From Alicyclobacillus sp. ALC3 (GTDB taxonomy: Bacteria > Bacillota > Bacilli > Alicyclobacillales > Alicyclobacillaceae), in contig NZ_CP066784.1 of the NCBI RefSeq assembly GCF_028751195.1, positions 3,906,001 to 3,970,000 of the forward strand: DNA of 64,000 nucleotides, in the 5' to 3' direction. The position numbers and the translations under genes were made by a program. Shown here piece after piece: positions 42,037-51,533 of the stretch (the stretch's first letter is position 1; each line of letters starts with the position of its first letter). Below the pieces are notes generated by a model that was given only the letters and a program-made list of their open reading frames with translations, did not search any database and was not told the DNA's origin.

Positions 42037-43428
42037 ATGGGAACGGTCATTCGAGGTGGCACCGTAATCACGGCGTCTGACATTCAGCGTGCAGACGTGC
42101 TGATTGAAGGGGAGGTCGTGGTGGCTGTCGCCAAGCACGTCCCAGCGGCAGACCACAAGCTGATTGACGCGACCGGGTGTTACGTAATTCCTGGTGGAAT
42201 CGACCCGCACACACATCTTGACATGCCCTTTGGCGGCACCGTGACAGCGGACGACTGGCGGACCGGCACGACGGCCGCGGCGTACGGCGGCACGACGTCG
42301 ATTGTCGACTTCGCCCTCCACACAAAGGGCGACACGCTGGCGAGCGCGATTATGGAGTGGCACGGCAAGGCGGACGACAAGGCAGTGATTGATTATTCCT
42401 TTCACGTGATGGTCGGAGACATGAACGAGCAGGTGATGAACGAGATCCCGCACATCGTGGAAGACGAAGGAGTCGCGTCCTTCAAAGTCTTCATGGCGTA
42501 TAAAAACAACCTCCAGGTTGACGATGAGACGCTGTTCCGCACGCTGCGCCTCGCTTCCGACAGTGGCGCGCTGGTGCAGGTGCATGCCGAGAACGGGGAC
42601 GTCATTGATGTGCTCGTCAAAGAGGCGCTGGCACAGGGCCACGTCGAGCCGAAGTACCACGCGCTGACGCGCCCGCCAGAGGCCGAGGGAGAGGCGACGG
42701 CCCGGGCGATTCGGCTCGCGGAGATTGCCCGTGCGCCACTCTACGTTGTCCACGTGACCTGCGCCGAGGCTGCCGAAGCGATCAGCGACGCGCGGCGGCG
42801 CGGCCTGCCAGTGTTTGGCGAGACCTGTCCGCAGTACCTGGTCTGCGACTACACCGACTACGAGCGCCCGGGCTTTGAAGCCGCCAAATACGTCATGTCG
42901 CCGCCTCTGCGCGACAAGTCAAACCAGACCGTACTGTGGAACAAGCTGCGCAGCGGCGAGTTGTCCGCGTTTGGCTCCGACCAGTGTTCCTTTAACCTGA
43001 AGGGTCAGAAGGAACTGGGTCTGCGGGACTTTTCGAAGATCCCGAACGGTTCACCAACGATTGAACACCGGATGATGCTGCTTTATCACCATGGCGTGAA
43101 CGAGGGTCGCATTTCGCTCAACCGCTTCGTCGCGCTGACGTCGACGAACAACGCCAAGTTGTTTGGTCTCTTCCCAAGGAAGGGTACTGTGGCAGTTGGG
43201 AGTGACGCCGACATCGTGATTTGGGACCCGAACCAGGAACTGACGATTTCCGCAGAGACACACCATATGAACGTCGACAACAACATTTTTGAAGGCATGA
43301 AAGTCAACGGTGTCCCGCGGACGGTCCTGTTGCGCGGAGAGGTCATTGTGGACAAAGGTGAGTTCTATGGAACACCTGGGTCTGGGAAGTTCCTTCGTGC
43401 GGGCAAGATTGGGCGAAACGCACTGTAG
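42037..43428 (+). CDS. Dihydropyrimidinase (D-hydantoinase type)
   Basis: This 463-residue amidohydrolase shows GGIDPHTHLDMPF (metal His pair), FKVFMAYKNN with the carboxylated bridging Lys, VHAENGD, APLYVVHVTC, and the metal Asp in FGSDQC. It opens the ring of dihydrouracil or dihydrothymine to the N-carbamoyl-beta-amino acid; related enzymes hydrolyse hydantoins. ATG 42037 follows GAGGTGGTAGGA. Second step of the pathway, between preA and the ureidopropionase. Confidence 0.93.
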   Translation: MGTVIRGGTVITASDIQRADVLIEGEVVVAVAKHVPAADHKLIDATGCYVIPGGIDPHTHLDMPFGGTVTADDWRTGTTAAAYGGTTSIVDFALHTKGDTLASAIMEWHGKADDKAVIDYSFHVMVGDMNEQVMNEIPHIVEDEGVASFKVFMAYKNNLQVDDETLFRTLRLASDSGALVQVHAENGDVIDVLVKEALAQGHVEPKYHALTRPPEAEGEATARAIRLAEIARAPLYVVHVTCAEAAEAISDARRRGLPVFGETCPQYLVCDYTDYERPGFEAAKYVMSPPLRDKSNQTVLWNKLRSGELSAFGSDQCSFNLKGQKELGLRDFSKIPNGSPTIEHRMMLLYHHGVNEGRISLNRFVALTSTNNAKLFGLFPRKGTVAVGSDADIVIWDPNQELTISAETHHMNVDNNIFEGMKVNGVPRTVLLRGEVIVDKGEFYGTPGSGKFLRAGKIGRNAL

Positions 43429-43456
43429 CACGCGATGTACTAAGGAGGCAGAGCAA

Positions 43457-44347
43457 ATGACATCCAAAGTCACTGTTGGACTCATCCAGGCACACCACGA
43501 CACAGACGGTTCTCGTCCGGTGGAAGAACACAAACAGGCGGCGATTGAAAAGCACTTGAAACTGATTCATCAAGCGGCAGAACAAGGCGCACAAATCATT
43601 TGCCTTCAAGAGCTGTTCTACGGTCCCTATTTCTGCACAGAGCAGACAGCCAAATGGTATGATGCGGCAGAGAGGGTACCTGACGGGCCCACTATACAGC
43701 TGATGCAGGGGGTGGCAAAGGAACTAGGGGTCGTCCTCGTTGTGCCTGTCTATGAAGAGGAGATTCCTGGCGTGTATTACAACACGGCAGCAGTAATCGA
43801 CGCAAACGGCAGTTACCTCGGCAAGTACCGGAAGCACCATCTGCCCCAGGTCCAGGCAGGACCGGAAGGATGTGGTTTCTGGGAGAAGTACTACTTCAAA
43901 CCGGGCAACGGTGGTTATCCGGTGTTTGACACGAAGTTTGCGCGCATTGGGGTGTACATTTGCTATGACCGCCACTTCCCCGAAGGAGCACGTCTGCTCG
44001 GGTTAAATGGGGCGGAAATCGTGTTCAATCCATCTGCAACGGTTGCCGGACTGTCAGAGTATCTGTGGAAGCTTGAACAGCCCGCGCACGCCGTCGCCAA
44101 CGGCTACTACCTTGGAGCCATCAACCGTGTTGGCCATGAGACTCCGTGGAACATGGGGGAGTTTTACGGGCAGAGCTACCTGGTAGACCCGCGAGGTGAG
44201 TTTGTCGCGATGGGCAGCCGCGACCAAGACGAGGTGGTCATTGGCGTGGCAGATCGTGATGTCATCAAACAGGTCCGTGACACCTGGCAGTTCTACCGCG
44301 ACAGGCGGCCGGAAACCTATCAGGATATGGTAGAGTTACTGCCGTAA
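43457..44347 (+). CDS. Beta-ureidopropionase (N-carbamoyl-beta-alanine amidohydrolase), nitrilase superfamily
   Basis: This 296-residue C-N hydrolase has a complete catalytic triad: Glu in ICLQELFYGPYF, Lys in KYRKHHLP and Cys in VYICYDRHFPEG. It removes the carbamoyl group from the dihydropyrimidinase product, releasing beta-alanine (or 3-aminoisobutyrate), ammonia and CO2. AAGGAGG precedes the ATG. Substrate assignment rests on similarity and on its place in the operon; a D-carbamoylase role is less likely here. Confidence 0.92.
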   Translation: MTSKVTVGLIQAHHDTDGSRPVEEHKQAAIEKHLKLIHQAAEQGAQIICLQELFYGPYFCTEQTAKWYDAAERVPDGPTIQLMQGVAKELGVVLVVPVYEEEIPGVYYNTAAVIDANGSYLGKYRKHHLPQVQAGPEGCGFWEKYYFKPGNGGYPVFDTKFARIGVYICYDRHFPEGARLLGLNGAEIVFNPSATVAGLSEYLWKLEQPAHAVANGYYLGAINRVGHETPWNMGEFYGQSYLVDPRGEFVAMGSRDQDEVVIGVADRDVIKQVRDTWQFYRDRRPETYQDMVELLP

Positions 44348-44388
44348 CTGAGGAAAAATAAACAGTTGTCTCGAAAGGAGGCGGGGTC

Positions 44389-45915
44389 ATGGCTACGCAG
44401 GTTCAGCAAGGCGATGTGTTGGTGTTGACGGAGGAGGCTGTGCGTTCGGTCGAAAGAAATCATTCCCTTTGGAACACAGACTTGCGGCCGAGTACGCGCG
44501 ACGAGCACTCGTGGTCTGGCATGAAGTTCGCGTCGCTGTGGATCGGCATGTGCATCTGTCTGCCGACCTACTCGATGGCGAGCGGCTTCATTGCACTGGG
44601 CATGAACTGGTGGGAGTCTGTCATCACGGTATTGGTCGGCAGTGTCATCGTGCTCATCCCAATTCTCCTAGTTTCCCACGCAGGCACGAAATTCGGTATT
44701 CCGTATCCGGTCTTTGCGCGGCTGTGGTTTGGCAAGTGGGGCGCGCATATTCCAGCGCTTGCGCGCGCCATCATTGCGACCGGGTGGTTCGGCATCAACT
44801 CGTGGTTCGGCGGACAGGCGTTAGATGCCATTCTCACCCGTGTAATTCACGGTTGGTCGTCATTCGGTTTTCATATGGGTGTGTCGTTTCTCATCTTCTG
44901 GGCCATCAACGTCGCCATTGCCATGCGCGGCCCGCAGGCGATTGGTAAGTTGGCCGTGTTTGCGGCGCCGACGCTGGCTTTGGGCGCAGTCATTTTGCTC
45001 ATCTGGGCTGCTGACAAGGCAGGCGGTTTTGGCCCGATGCTGGCTGCACCCGCCACAATCCACGGAGCGAAGTTCTGGGCAGCGTTTTATCCATCCGTGA
45101 TTAGTGTCATTGCCTTCTGGGCGACGATGGCGCTCAACATCCCGGACTACACCCGTTACGCCAAGACGCAGAAGGGACAAGTACGGGGGCAAATCTGGTC
45201 GATGCCGCTGACCATGGCTGCGTTCGCATTCATCGGCATCGCTGTCACCTCTGCAACAGTCATTCTCTATCACCAGGCGATGTGGGACCCGGTCAGCCTG
45301 ATTGCGAAGTTCCCGACCCTCCTCGTGATTATCTCTGGCATCGTCGTCATTCTAGCGTCTGTCACGATTAACGTTGGCGCAAACGTCATGGCGCCCGCTC
45401 GCGCATTCGAAAACTTGTGGCCGCGCCGTATCACATTTGCCATCGGCGCTGTCATCACGGGACTTCTCGCTTTTGGTATGCAACCGTGGTACGTACTCTC
45501 TGAGTTCAGCAATTACATCTTTAACTGGCTCGGGACATACGGCACTTTGCTTGGCCCGTTTGATGGCATTGCGATCGCTGACTACTGGCTGGTCCGCAGG
45601 CAGCGCTTGGACCTCGTGGCCTTGTACTCGACGAACAGCCGCTACGACTACGCCCGAGGGTTCAACTTGCAGGCCGTTTGGGCGCTCGTCATCGGTTGGC
45701 TGATCGCAGTCATTGGGCTCATCGTCCCAGCTCTACACTTTTTGTGGAGCGGCGGCTGGCTGTTTAGCTTGCTTGGTGGCATGATCGCATACGTGCTTTT
45801 GATGCGCGGCGACCGTTCCATTCTCTCTGATGCCGAATACGAGCGCATCACGCTGGTTCAACCGGCTGGGCACCTCGCAGGTGGACTTGCGAACGGGATG
45901 TCAGCGTCCAAGTAG
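44389..45915 (+). CDS. NCS1-family nucleobase/hydantoin permease
   Basis: This 508-residue, 12-helix transporter of the nucleobase:cation symporter-1 family has NHSLWNTDLRPSTRDEHSW at the N-terminus, then MASGFIALGMNWW, and the helix containing ATGWFGINSWFGGQAL. NCS1 proteins import cytosine, uracil, allantoin or hydantoins with H+ or Na+. Within this operon uracil, thymine or the dihydro compounds are expected. AAAGGAGGCGG precedes the ATG. Confidence 0.9.
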   Translation: MATQVQQGDVLVLTEEAVRSVERNHSLWNTDLRPSTRDEHSWSGMKFASLWIGMCICLPTYSMASGFIALGMNWWESVITVLVGSVIVLIPILLVSHAGTKFGIPYPVFARLWFGKWGAHIPALARAIIATGWFGINSWFGGQALDAILTRVIHGWSSFGFHMGVSFLIFWAINVAIAMRGPQAIGKLAVFAAPTLALGAVILLIWAADKAGGFGPMLAAPATIHGAKFWAAFYPSVISVIAFWATMALNIPDYTRYAKTQKGQVRGQIWSMPLTMAAFAFIGIAVTSATVILYHQAMWDPVSLIAKFPTLLVIISGIVVILASVTINVGANVMAPARAFENLWPRRITFAIGAVITGLLAFGMQPWYVLSEFSNYIFNWLGTYGTLLGPFDGIAIADYWLVRRQRLDLVALYSTNSRYDYARGFNLQAVWALVIGWLIAVIGLIVPALHFLWSGGWLFSLLGGMIAYVLLMRGDRSILSDAEYERITLVQPAGHLAGGLANGMSASK

Positions 45916-46122
45916 GCGGATTTGAAAGTCGGTCAGTTAACCTGAGTGACGGGATTGCTGGGGCTGCCTCTGTAGGCGATTCACACGCCTGCCGGGACAG
46001 CTCCGTTTTCGTGACTGTGGGAGCAAGGGGAACGGACTTCTTGGCGCAATTGTGAGGTAGTAGGGTAAAATATAGCTTTGGAATGCATGCGCGCATCACT
46101 ATCCAAGGAGGCGAGAACCGGT

Positions 46123-47478
46123 TTGAACACTTCCAGGGAAACTTCTCCGAGTAAAGCGGTTTTGGCCTTGGCGACGATCCAGTGGATTGCGTTTACACTC
46201 GCGAACGTCATTACCGTTCCGATTGTCCTCGGCCATGCCTTCGGACTGTCGCCGCATAATACAGGTCTTTACCTAGACCAGACACTAATCGCTTGTGGCG
46301 CGGTGGGGATTCTGCAAGTCCTGCTTGGCCATCGCTACCCAATCATTGAGGGTCCTGCCGGTACTTGGTGGGGAGTTACATTGGTACTGATTCAAATGAC
46401 GAAAGAGACAGGTGGTTCGCTCCCGGACCTTCTGCGTCAACTTGAACTTGGCCTCATCGTAGCGGGTCTGGTGGCCGTATTACTCGCGGCGTTTGGTCTA
46501 CTTGGATTTTTGCGGCGATTGTTTACGCCAATTGTCACTGGCACGTTTATGTTGTTGCTCTCGCTGCAACTTTCCCGCAGTATGGTCGCTGGCATACTGG
46601 GTCTCGACAGCGGTGGGAACGTCGTTCATGTGCGTATCGCAATCCTGGCAGTCTTGCTCATCGCGTTTACCGTCATCTTGATGGTCAAGGGTCCAGGCAT
46701 GGTCAAGAGTCTCGCTGTCCTCATCGGCTTGGCGGTTGGTTGGGGCGTGTTTGCCATATTTGGTTTATCACCGGGAGCACCTGGGCATGCAGGCCCTGCT
46801 TTTGCACTGCCGCAGGTCTTTCCGTGGGGTACTCCACAGGCGCAGTCAGGAATCCTCATCACTTGCGCCATCACGATGGTCGTACTCATGTCCAACCTCA
46901 TCACGAGCATCCAAGTGATGGGGAGAGCAAACCGTGAACGGCCTGATGGAGCAAGCTTTGTCCGAGGAACTTTCATGACCGGGTTCGGCACTGCGATTGC
47001 GGGCGCAGTGGGTGCTGTCGGCAACATTCCACTGTCTGTTTCGGCGAGCCTTGTGGACTTGACCGGAATTGGCGAACGGCTGCCGTTTTTGATTTCGTCG
47101 GTGGTCATCTTGGTGCTTGGAATGCTGCCAGCCGTAGGTCACTTTGCTGCGGGCTTACCGGCACCAGTCGGTTACGCAGTCTTGTTTGCGATTTATGGCC
47201 AATTGTTAGGTTTTGCTCTGCGAGATTTCAAGGGGTTGGCGCTCAATCAGAGAGACTTGTTCATCATTGGCATCGCGGTGCTGTCCGGAGTGGGGATATT
47301 TTTTGTACCGAGTACGGCGTGGAGGACTTTGCCGCCGATGGCAGCGTATCTTCTAGACAACGGCCTCATCGTTGGTGTGGTTTTAGTGCTCATCCTCGAG
47401 CACCTGGTGTTTCGCAAAGGCGCTTCACCCTCACCTTCACCCTCACCTTCACCTTCAACAGCCAGACCTGACTCGTAG
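46123..47478 (+). CDS. NCS2-family uracil/xanthine permease
   Basis: This roughly 451-residue protein with 12-14 helices belongs to the NCS2 (NAT) family: GPAGTWWGVTLVLIQM in an early helix, a helix-8-like region VVLMSNLITSIQVMG and the NAT-like GFGTAIAGAVGAVGNIPLS. These proteins take up uracil or oxidised purines. TTG 46123 lies eleven bases after AAGGAGG; a longer frame to 46078 would place that ribosome site inside the gene. The C-terminus ends in a Ser-Pro repeat encoded by a 6-base tandem repeat. A 207-base gap separates it from the NCS1 gene, so it may have its own promoter. Confidence 0.88.
   Translation: MNTSRETSPSKAVLALATIQWIAFTLANVITVPIVLGHAFGLSPHNTGLYLDQTLIACGAVGILQVLLGHRYPIIEGPAGTWWGVTLVLIQMTKETGGSLPDLLRQLELGLIVAGLVAVLLAAFGLLGFLRRLFTPIVTGTFMLLLSLQLSRSMVAGILGLDSGGNVVHVRIAILAVLLIAFTVILMVKGPGMVKSLAVLIGLAVGWGVFAIFGLSPGAPGHAGPAFALPQVFPWGTPQAQSGILITCAITMVVLMSNLITSIQVMGRANRERPDGASFVRGTFMTGFGTAIAGAVGAVGNIPLSVSASLVDLTGIGERLPFLISSVVILVLGMLPAVGHFAAGLPAPVGYAVLFAIYGQLLGFALRDFKGLALNQRDLFIIGIAVLSGVGIFFVPSTAWRTLPPMAAYLLDNGLIVGVVLVLILEHLVFRKGASPSPSPSPSPSTARPDS
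47425..47456 (+). repeat. Hexanucleotide tandem repeat at the 3' end of the NCS2 permease gene
   Basis: About five copies of TCACCC/T encode Ser-Pro dipeptides just before the stop codon. Such short repeats can change length by slippage; a change here would alter only the C-terminal tail. Confidence 0.75.
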
Positions 47479-47485
47479 TCTTCGA

Positions 47486-47523
47486 CTATGGGCGCAAGGG
47501 GGACTAAAGCCCTGCGCCCATAG
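47486..47523. terminator. Bidirectional terminator between NCS2 permease and manC
   Basis: CTATGGGCGCA at 47486-47496 pairs with TGCGCCCATAG at 47513-47523, extended by GGG/CCC. Convergent genes on both sides. Confidence 0.8.
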
Positions 47524-47531
47524 CCACAGAT

Positions 47532-48596
47532 TCACTGCGTCTGCTGTCCGACTCCCTCGGTGGTTCTGTCCTGAAATACCTCGGGTTTGTCAGTCAGTTT
47601 CGGCAGCCACTGTTTCATGTCGCTGCTCTTCTCTTTATTGGCGACGAGTACCTGGTTATCGTGGCAGACAATAAGCAGGTTTGCCACATCGTATAAGTAG
47701 ACTTCGTGCTTTGGCGCAAACACAATAGAGTTCTGTGCATCGAGTGACTTGACTTGTCCAAATGTGTGATTGCCGTTCTCGTCTTGGTTTAGCACGCGCT
47801 CGAGCGCAGACCAAGAGCCCAAGTCGTTCCAGGGGAAGAAGGCAGGGACTACAGCCAGATACTCATGAATGTTTTCCATCAGACCATAGTCGATCGACAC
47901 CTTCGGCAGTGCTTCAAACACCGTCTCAGTGACCTGTGCAAAGCCGCGTTCAATCAAATCATAGTGTTGTGGCAGGTGCTCACGAAACGCGTTCACACCG
48001 ACGTCACAGGGAATCGTGAAGATTCCGCAGTTCCACAGGTACCTGCCGGACCGAACCATCCGCAGCGCGACTTGCCGGGACGGTTTTTCGTGAAAACGCA
48101 CAACGTTACAGACAGGACTGTCCGCTCGGTCGTACTCGATGTACCCGTACCCTGTCTCAGGGTAGTTTGGCACGATTCCGAACAGGGTGATGGCGCGGTG
48201 AGTCACGGCGTGATCGAGCGCGGTGTTGACCGCAGAACTCCACTCCACGCCGTCTTCAATGTGGTGGTCAGCGGGGCAAAACAGCAGAACATCAAACGTA
48301 TCTTTCAGCTTGGACAGACACAGCGCTATGGCTCCCGCAGTGTCCCGTCGAGCAGGTTCGAGGACGATCTGCTCGCCTGTCACGTTCGGTAGTTGACTGA
48401 GGACAAGGTCCTGAAACGCCGCCTGCGTGACGATGAAAATTTGGTCACAGGTAAAGTGCCTGCGCAACCTAGCGTAGGTCTCTTGCAGCATGGATCGGTT
48501 TCCAATGAGGGGCAGAAACTGCTTGGGCAGTGAAGCGCTGGAGTATGGAAACAGCCGTTCCCCAGAACCGCCAGCCAGAATCACAGCACCGTTCAT
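47532..48596 (-). CDS. manC: Mannose-1-phosphate guanylyltransferase
   Basis: This 354-residue nucleotidyltransferase makes GDP-mannose. The sugar-nucleotide signature is VILAGGSGERLFPYSSASLPKQF (first 20 or so residues, with the GTP-binding G-x-G-x-R and catalytic Lys). LFCPADHHIED carries the metal Asp, and FHEKP the sugar-binding region. It lacks the fused phosphomannose isomerase domain. AAGGAG precedes the ATG. It lies downstream of galU on the same strand and probably supplies surface polysaccharide synthesis. Confidence 0.9.
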   Translation of the reverse strand: MNGAVILAGGSGERLFPYSSASLPKQFLPLIGNRSMLQETYARLRRHFTCDQIFIVTQAAFQDLVLSQLPNVTGEQIVLEPARRDTAGAIALCLSKLKDTFDVLLFCPADHHIEDGVEWSSAVNTALDHAVTHRAITLFGIVPNYPETGYGYIEYDRADSPVCNVVRFHEKPSRQVALRMVRSGRYLWNCGIFTIPCDVGVNAFREHLPQHYDLIERGFAQVTETVFEALPKVSIDYGLMENIHEYLAVVPAFFPWNDLGSWSALERVLNQDENGNHTFGQVKSLDAQNSIVFAPKHEVYLYDVANLLIVCHDNQVLVANKEKSSDMKQWLPKLTDKPEVFQDRTTEGVGQQTQ

Positions 48597-48692
48597 ATCG
48601 TTCGTCTCCTTCAGGGCACAATTTCACGAGGCGAAATGGCTTGTCACACCGCACAAGTGACGAAGGTCTCGCTCTCTTGGCTGATTTTCCGA

Positions 48693-49601
48693 TCAAGTAC
48701 CTAGGGACTGCTGCTCCAGGGTCGCCGAACGCTCGGCGCTTTGAACCTGGGCCAAGACAGACGCCGCGAGCGCAGGGTTGGACATTGCGAATGAAATGTT
48801 CGCACGCAACCACCCTTCAAGTTGCCCAATGTCATGGCGGACGCCGTCGAACTGATACGCGAGAGCGCGACCGGACAACGCCAAGTTGCGAATCGCATCC
48901 GTTAACTGAAGCTCGCCGCCGTGACCCAAGGGGGTCTGTTCGAGCGCCTCGAAGATGGAGGCAGGCAGAATGTATCGGCCAAGCACAGCGAGATTCGATG
49001 GCGCAGCTTTCATGGACGGCTTTTCAAACACACTATGGACCGGAATGAGTCGATGCGGTGCATCGTCAGCATTGCCGACCGGATCGATTATACCGTATTT
49101 AGAAACATCACTAGCGGGTACGCGTTGTACCCCGAGCAAGACCGTTTCCGGATCATCGTAGACTTCCATCAACTGCTGAGTGACGGGGCATTCCGACTGA
49201 ATGATGTCGTCGCCAAGCAGGACAGCAAAGGGTTCGTTTCCAACAAACGATTTTGCGCACAGAACAGCGTGGCCTAGGCCAAGCGGTGTCTTCTGGCGCA
49301 CGTAGTGGATGTCGACTAGGTCAGAAATGGCCTTGACCTCAGTCAGCATGCTTGACTTTCGACTTTGTTCTAGGTGCAGTTCGAGCTCGGGAGAACGATC
49401 AAAGTGGTCTTCGATCGCTTTCTTCGTACGTCCGGTGATAATGAGTATCTCCTCAATGCCGGCGTACACAGCCTCTTCGACTATGTACTGAATGCAGGGC
49501 TTGTTGAGGATGGGCAGCATCTCTTTCGGAACTGCCTTTGTGGCAGGGAGCATTCTTGTCCCAAAGCCTGCCGCAGGAATCACGGCCTTACGGACTTTCA
49601 T
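48693..49601 (-). CDS. galU: UTP-glucose-1-phosphate uridylyltransferase GalU
   Basis: This 302-residue enzyme makes UDP-glucose. RKAVIPAAGFGTRMLPATKAV carries the nucleotide-binding loop. AVLLGDDIIQSE holds the metal Asp, and the FEKPSMKAAPSNLAVLGRYIL region follows. UDP-glucose feeds wall glycans and exopolysaccharide. ATG 49601 has GAGGTGACGG upstream; the longer frame to 49631 lacks support. A TATAAT on the minus strand (49685-49690) may be its -10. Confidence 0.93.
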   Translation of the reverse strand: MKVRKAVIPAAGFGTRMLPATKAVPKEMLPILNKPCIQYIVEEAVYAGIEEILIITGRTKKAIEDHFDRSPELELHLEQSRKSSMLTEVKAISDLVDIHYVRQKTPLGLGHAVLCAKSFVGNEPFAVLLGDDIIQSECPVTQQLMEVYDDPETVLLGVQRVPASDVSKYGIIDPVGNADDAPHRLIPVHSVFEKPSMKAAPSNLAVLGRYILPASIFEALEQTPLGHGGELQLTDAIRNLALSGRALAYQFDGVRHDIGQLEGWLRANISFAMSNPALAASVLAQVQSAERSATLEQQSLGT

Positions 49602-49822
49602 CTCCGTCACCTCAAATCTCTGTCGAAACACACGGCTCGTTAGACGCAGAGTCGGACTGCGTAACGTTTACACAAATCACCTCTATTATACACGCTTTAA
49701 TCAATCTGGAAGAGCATCAGCGGCTACCAATTCTGGGGGAGGCATTCTGAGCATTCCTTCGGACTCCGAAAAGATGTAGAATAACGCTACCGCACAAGTT
49801 GCCTTTTCTCGGAGGGGTCGTC

Positions 49823-51049
49823 ATGCCGCTATGGAAGCGAAATCTCTGGTTGCTCTGGTTTGGTTCACTTGTGACCAGTGCAAGTTACTCCATGGTAGTC
49901 CCATTTCTTCCCCTGTTTCTGCTCAAGATCGGCGTTCATCACCACACGTCGATGTGGTCCGGACTCATTTTCAGCAGTGCCTTTTTGACCGGAGCTCTGT
50001 CATCTCCGTTTTGGGGTTCAGTGGCAGACAAGTACGGGCGTAAGCCGATGATTATTCGCTCCGGGTTCGCGCTTTGCTTCGTTTACCTACTGACCGCGTT
50101 TGTTCAGCACCCGTGGGAACTGTTGGCTCTGCGCGGCGTTCAGGGTCTGCTCGCTGGGTTCATTCCGGGCGCCATCGCGCTGGTTGGCACCTCTACGCCG
50201 AAGCAAGACGTTGGCTATGCGCTGGCTCTGATGTCCACCGCCACGGCGACCGGGAGCATCCTTGGACCGCTCGTCGGCGGAGCGGTCGCAAGCTGGCTAG
50301 GCAATCGAGCCGCCTTTGCAGCGGCAGGTGTCCTTGTGCTCCTTGGAACACTGCTTGTTCTTGTCTGGGTCAAGGAGTACAACTTTGTCCCGGCGAAAAC
50401 GCGCAGTTCAGTGATGGGCGCCATGAAGACGGCCGTACACAACCGTCCGCTGTTGGTGACTCTGATGATCACGATGCTGACTGCGTTCTCAATCATGACG
50501 ATTGAACCCGTATTGCCGCTCTACATAGCGCAACTGGGTTCACATTGGCACGACATTTCTCTGCTTGCCGGCATCATCTTCTCACTTTCAGGCATCGCCA
50601 GTGTCATATTTGCCGCGCGCTGGGGACGGTTTGCCGATCGCGTTGGTTTTCGCAAGGTTCTGTTGATCGGGCTGATCGGCGGTGGCGTCGGAAATTTGGC
50701 GCAGTTGCCGTTTCATCAAATTTGGGGTTTTGCGACTGTTCGCTTTGTGTACGGGGCGTTTTTCTGTGCTGTGTTCCCGGCTATCAATGCGCTCGTTGTT
50801 CAGTCCACAGAACCGGAGTTTCGTGGACGTGCTTTTGGTCTTAACCAGACTGCCAATCAAATCGGCACGCTGTTTGGACCGCTCGTGGGCGGAGCACTCG
50901 CTGGGGCATTCTCGGTTCACAGCGTGTTCTGGGTTACAGGTCTCCTGCTCTTGGTCACGACGACACTGACTTACGTGACAGGACGACCGCAGCGTGGAGT
51001 TGGACGAGCTGCGGTCGCTGGTGATGTGCCGCCAAACCACGCAGGCTAG
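49823..51049 (+). CDS. MFS multidrug-type exporter
   Basis: This is a 408-residue, 12-helix major facilitator. The opening is LWFGSLVTSASYSMVVPFLP, motif A is GSVADKYGRKPMIIRSG, and the helix-5 motif STATATGSILGPLVGG is typical of the 12-TMS drug:H+ antiporter branch (MdtG/YttB-like). ATG 49823 follows GGAGGGGTC. It is monocistronic and convergent with the DUF309 gene. The substrate is unknown. Confidence 0.85.
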   Translation: MPLWKRNLWLLWFGSLVTSASYSMVVPFLPLFLLKIGVHHHTSMWSGLIFSSAFLTGALSSPFWGSVADKYGRKPMIIRSGFALCFVYLLTAFVQHPWELLALRGVQGLLAGFIPGAIALVGTSTPKQDVGYALALMSTATATGSILGPLVGGAVASWLGNRAAFAAAGVLVLLGTLLVLVWVKEYNFVPAKTRSSVMGAMKTAVHNRPLLVTLMITMLTAFSIMTIEPVLPLYIAQLGSHWHDISLLAGIIFSLSGIASVIFAARWGRFADRVGFRKVLLIGLIGGGVGNLAQLPFHQIWGFATVRFVYGAFFCAVFPAINALVVQSTEPEFRGRAFGLNQTANQIGTLFGPLVGGALAGAFSVHSVFWVTGLLLLVTTTLTYVTGRPQRGVGRAAVAGDVPPNHAG

Positions 51050-51066
51050 CGCCTCCACAGCAGTAT

Positions 51067-51510
51067 TCAGTCCGGTTCGTCGAGCGACGTCGGTTGCCAT
51101 GTTTCTACAGTGCTGGCGAGGTCCGGGTCTACGATGGAGATGTAAACGTCCGGAAGATTCATGGCGTTCATCTCGGCCACAGACACGTGCTGGTCGTAGA
51201 ACTGAGTCGGTACCTGGCCGTACACCCTGTCAATGTCTCGAATCAACTGGCTCAAGTCAATCCCCGCGTACACCGGTAAGTGCGGGAGCAAGTAACTTTT
51301 CGCCCGCTGCCACATGCGGTAACCGCCGCGTACATTGCCACTGTGTAAGTGGTAGAGGCAGACAGCCGCCTGAATGAGTCCTTTGAGCAGTTGCGGACGG
51401 CCGCTGTCAAGCCATAGTGACTCTCCGTACTCGTGGCATGTGAAGTAATCTTGGGTCACGTTAAAGCAGTAGAGGTAGGATATGAGTCGGTCATCGGGCA
51501 AGTGCTGCAC
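51067..51510 (-). CDS. DUF309-domain protein
   Basis: This 147-residue soluble protein of the DUF309 family has the pattern FNVTQDYFTCHEYGESLW, then LLKGLIQAAVCLYHLHSGNVRGG. The family has no proven function; structures of relatives show a small helical bundle. GTG 51510 follows AGAGGAGGTGA. It is transcribed divergently from the nucleoside hydrolase gene, with a 16-bp palindrome between. Confidence 0.8.
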   Translation of the reverse strand: MQHLPDDRLISYLYCFNVTQDYFTCHEYGESLWLDSGRPQLLKGLIQAAVCLYHLHSGNVRGGYRMWQRAKSYLLPHLPVYAGIDLSQLIRDIDRVYGQVPTQFYDQHVSVAEMNAMNLPDVYISIVDPDLASTVETWQPTSLDEPD

Positions 51511-51533
51511 AGGCTCACCTCCTCTGCTTTTCA

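Noticed and set aside
41199-42083. 294-codon minus-strand frame over preA
   Set aside because: Antisense to a clear iron-sulfur flavoenzyme; no recognisable domain and skewed composition.
48597-48692. Short inverted repeats between galU and manC as a terminator
   Set aside because: Arms of only five bases (ATTTC/GAAAT) without a T tract; not enough to call a terminator.
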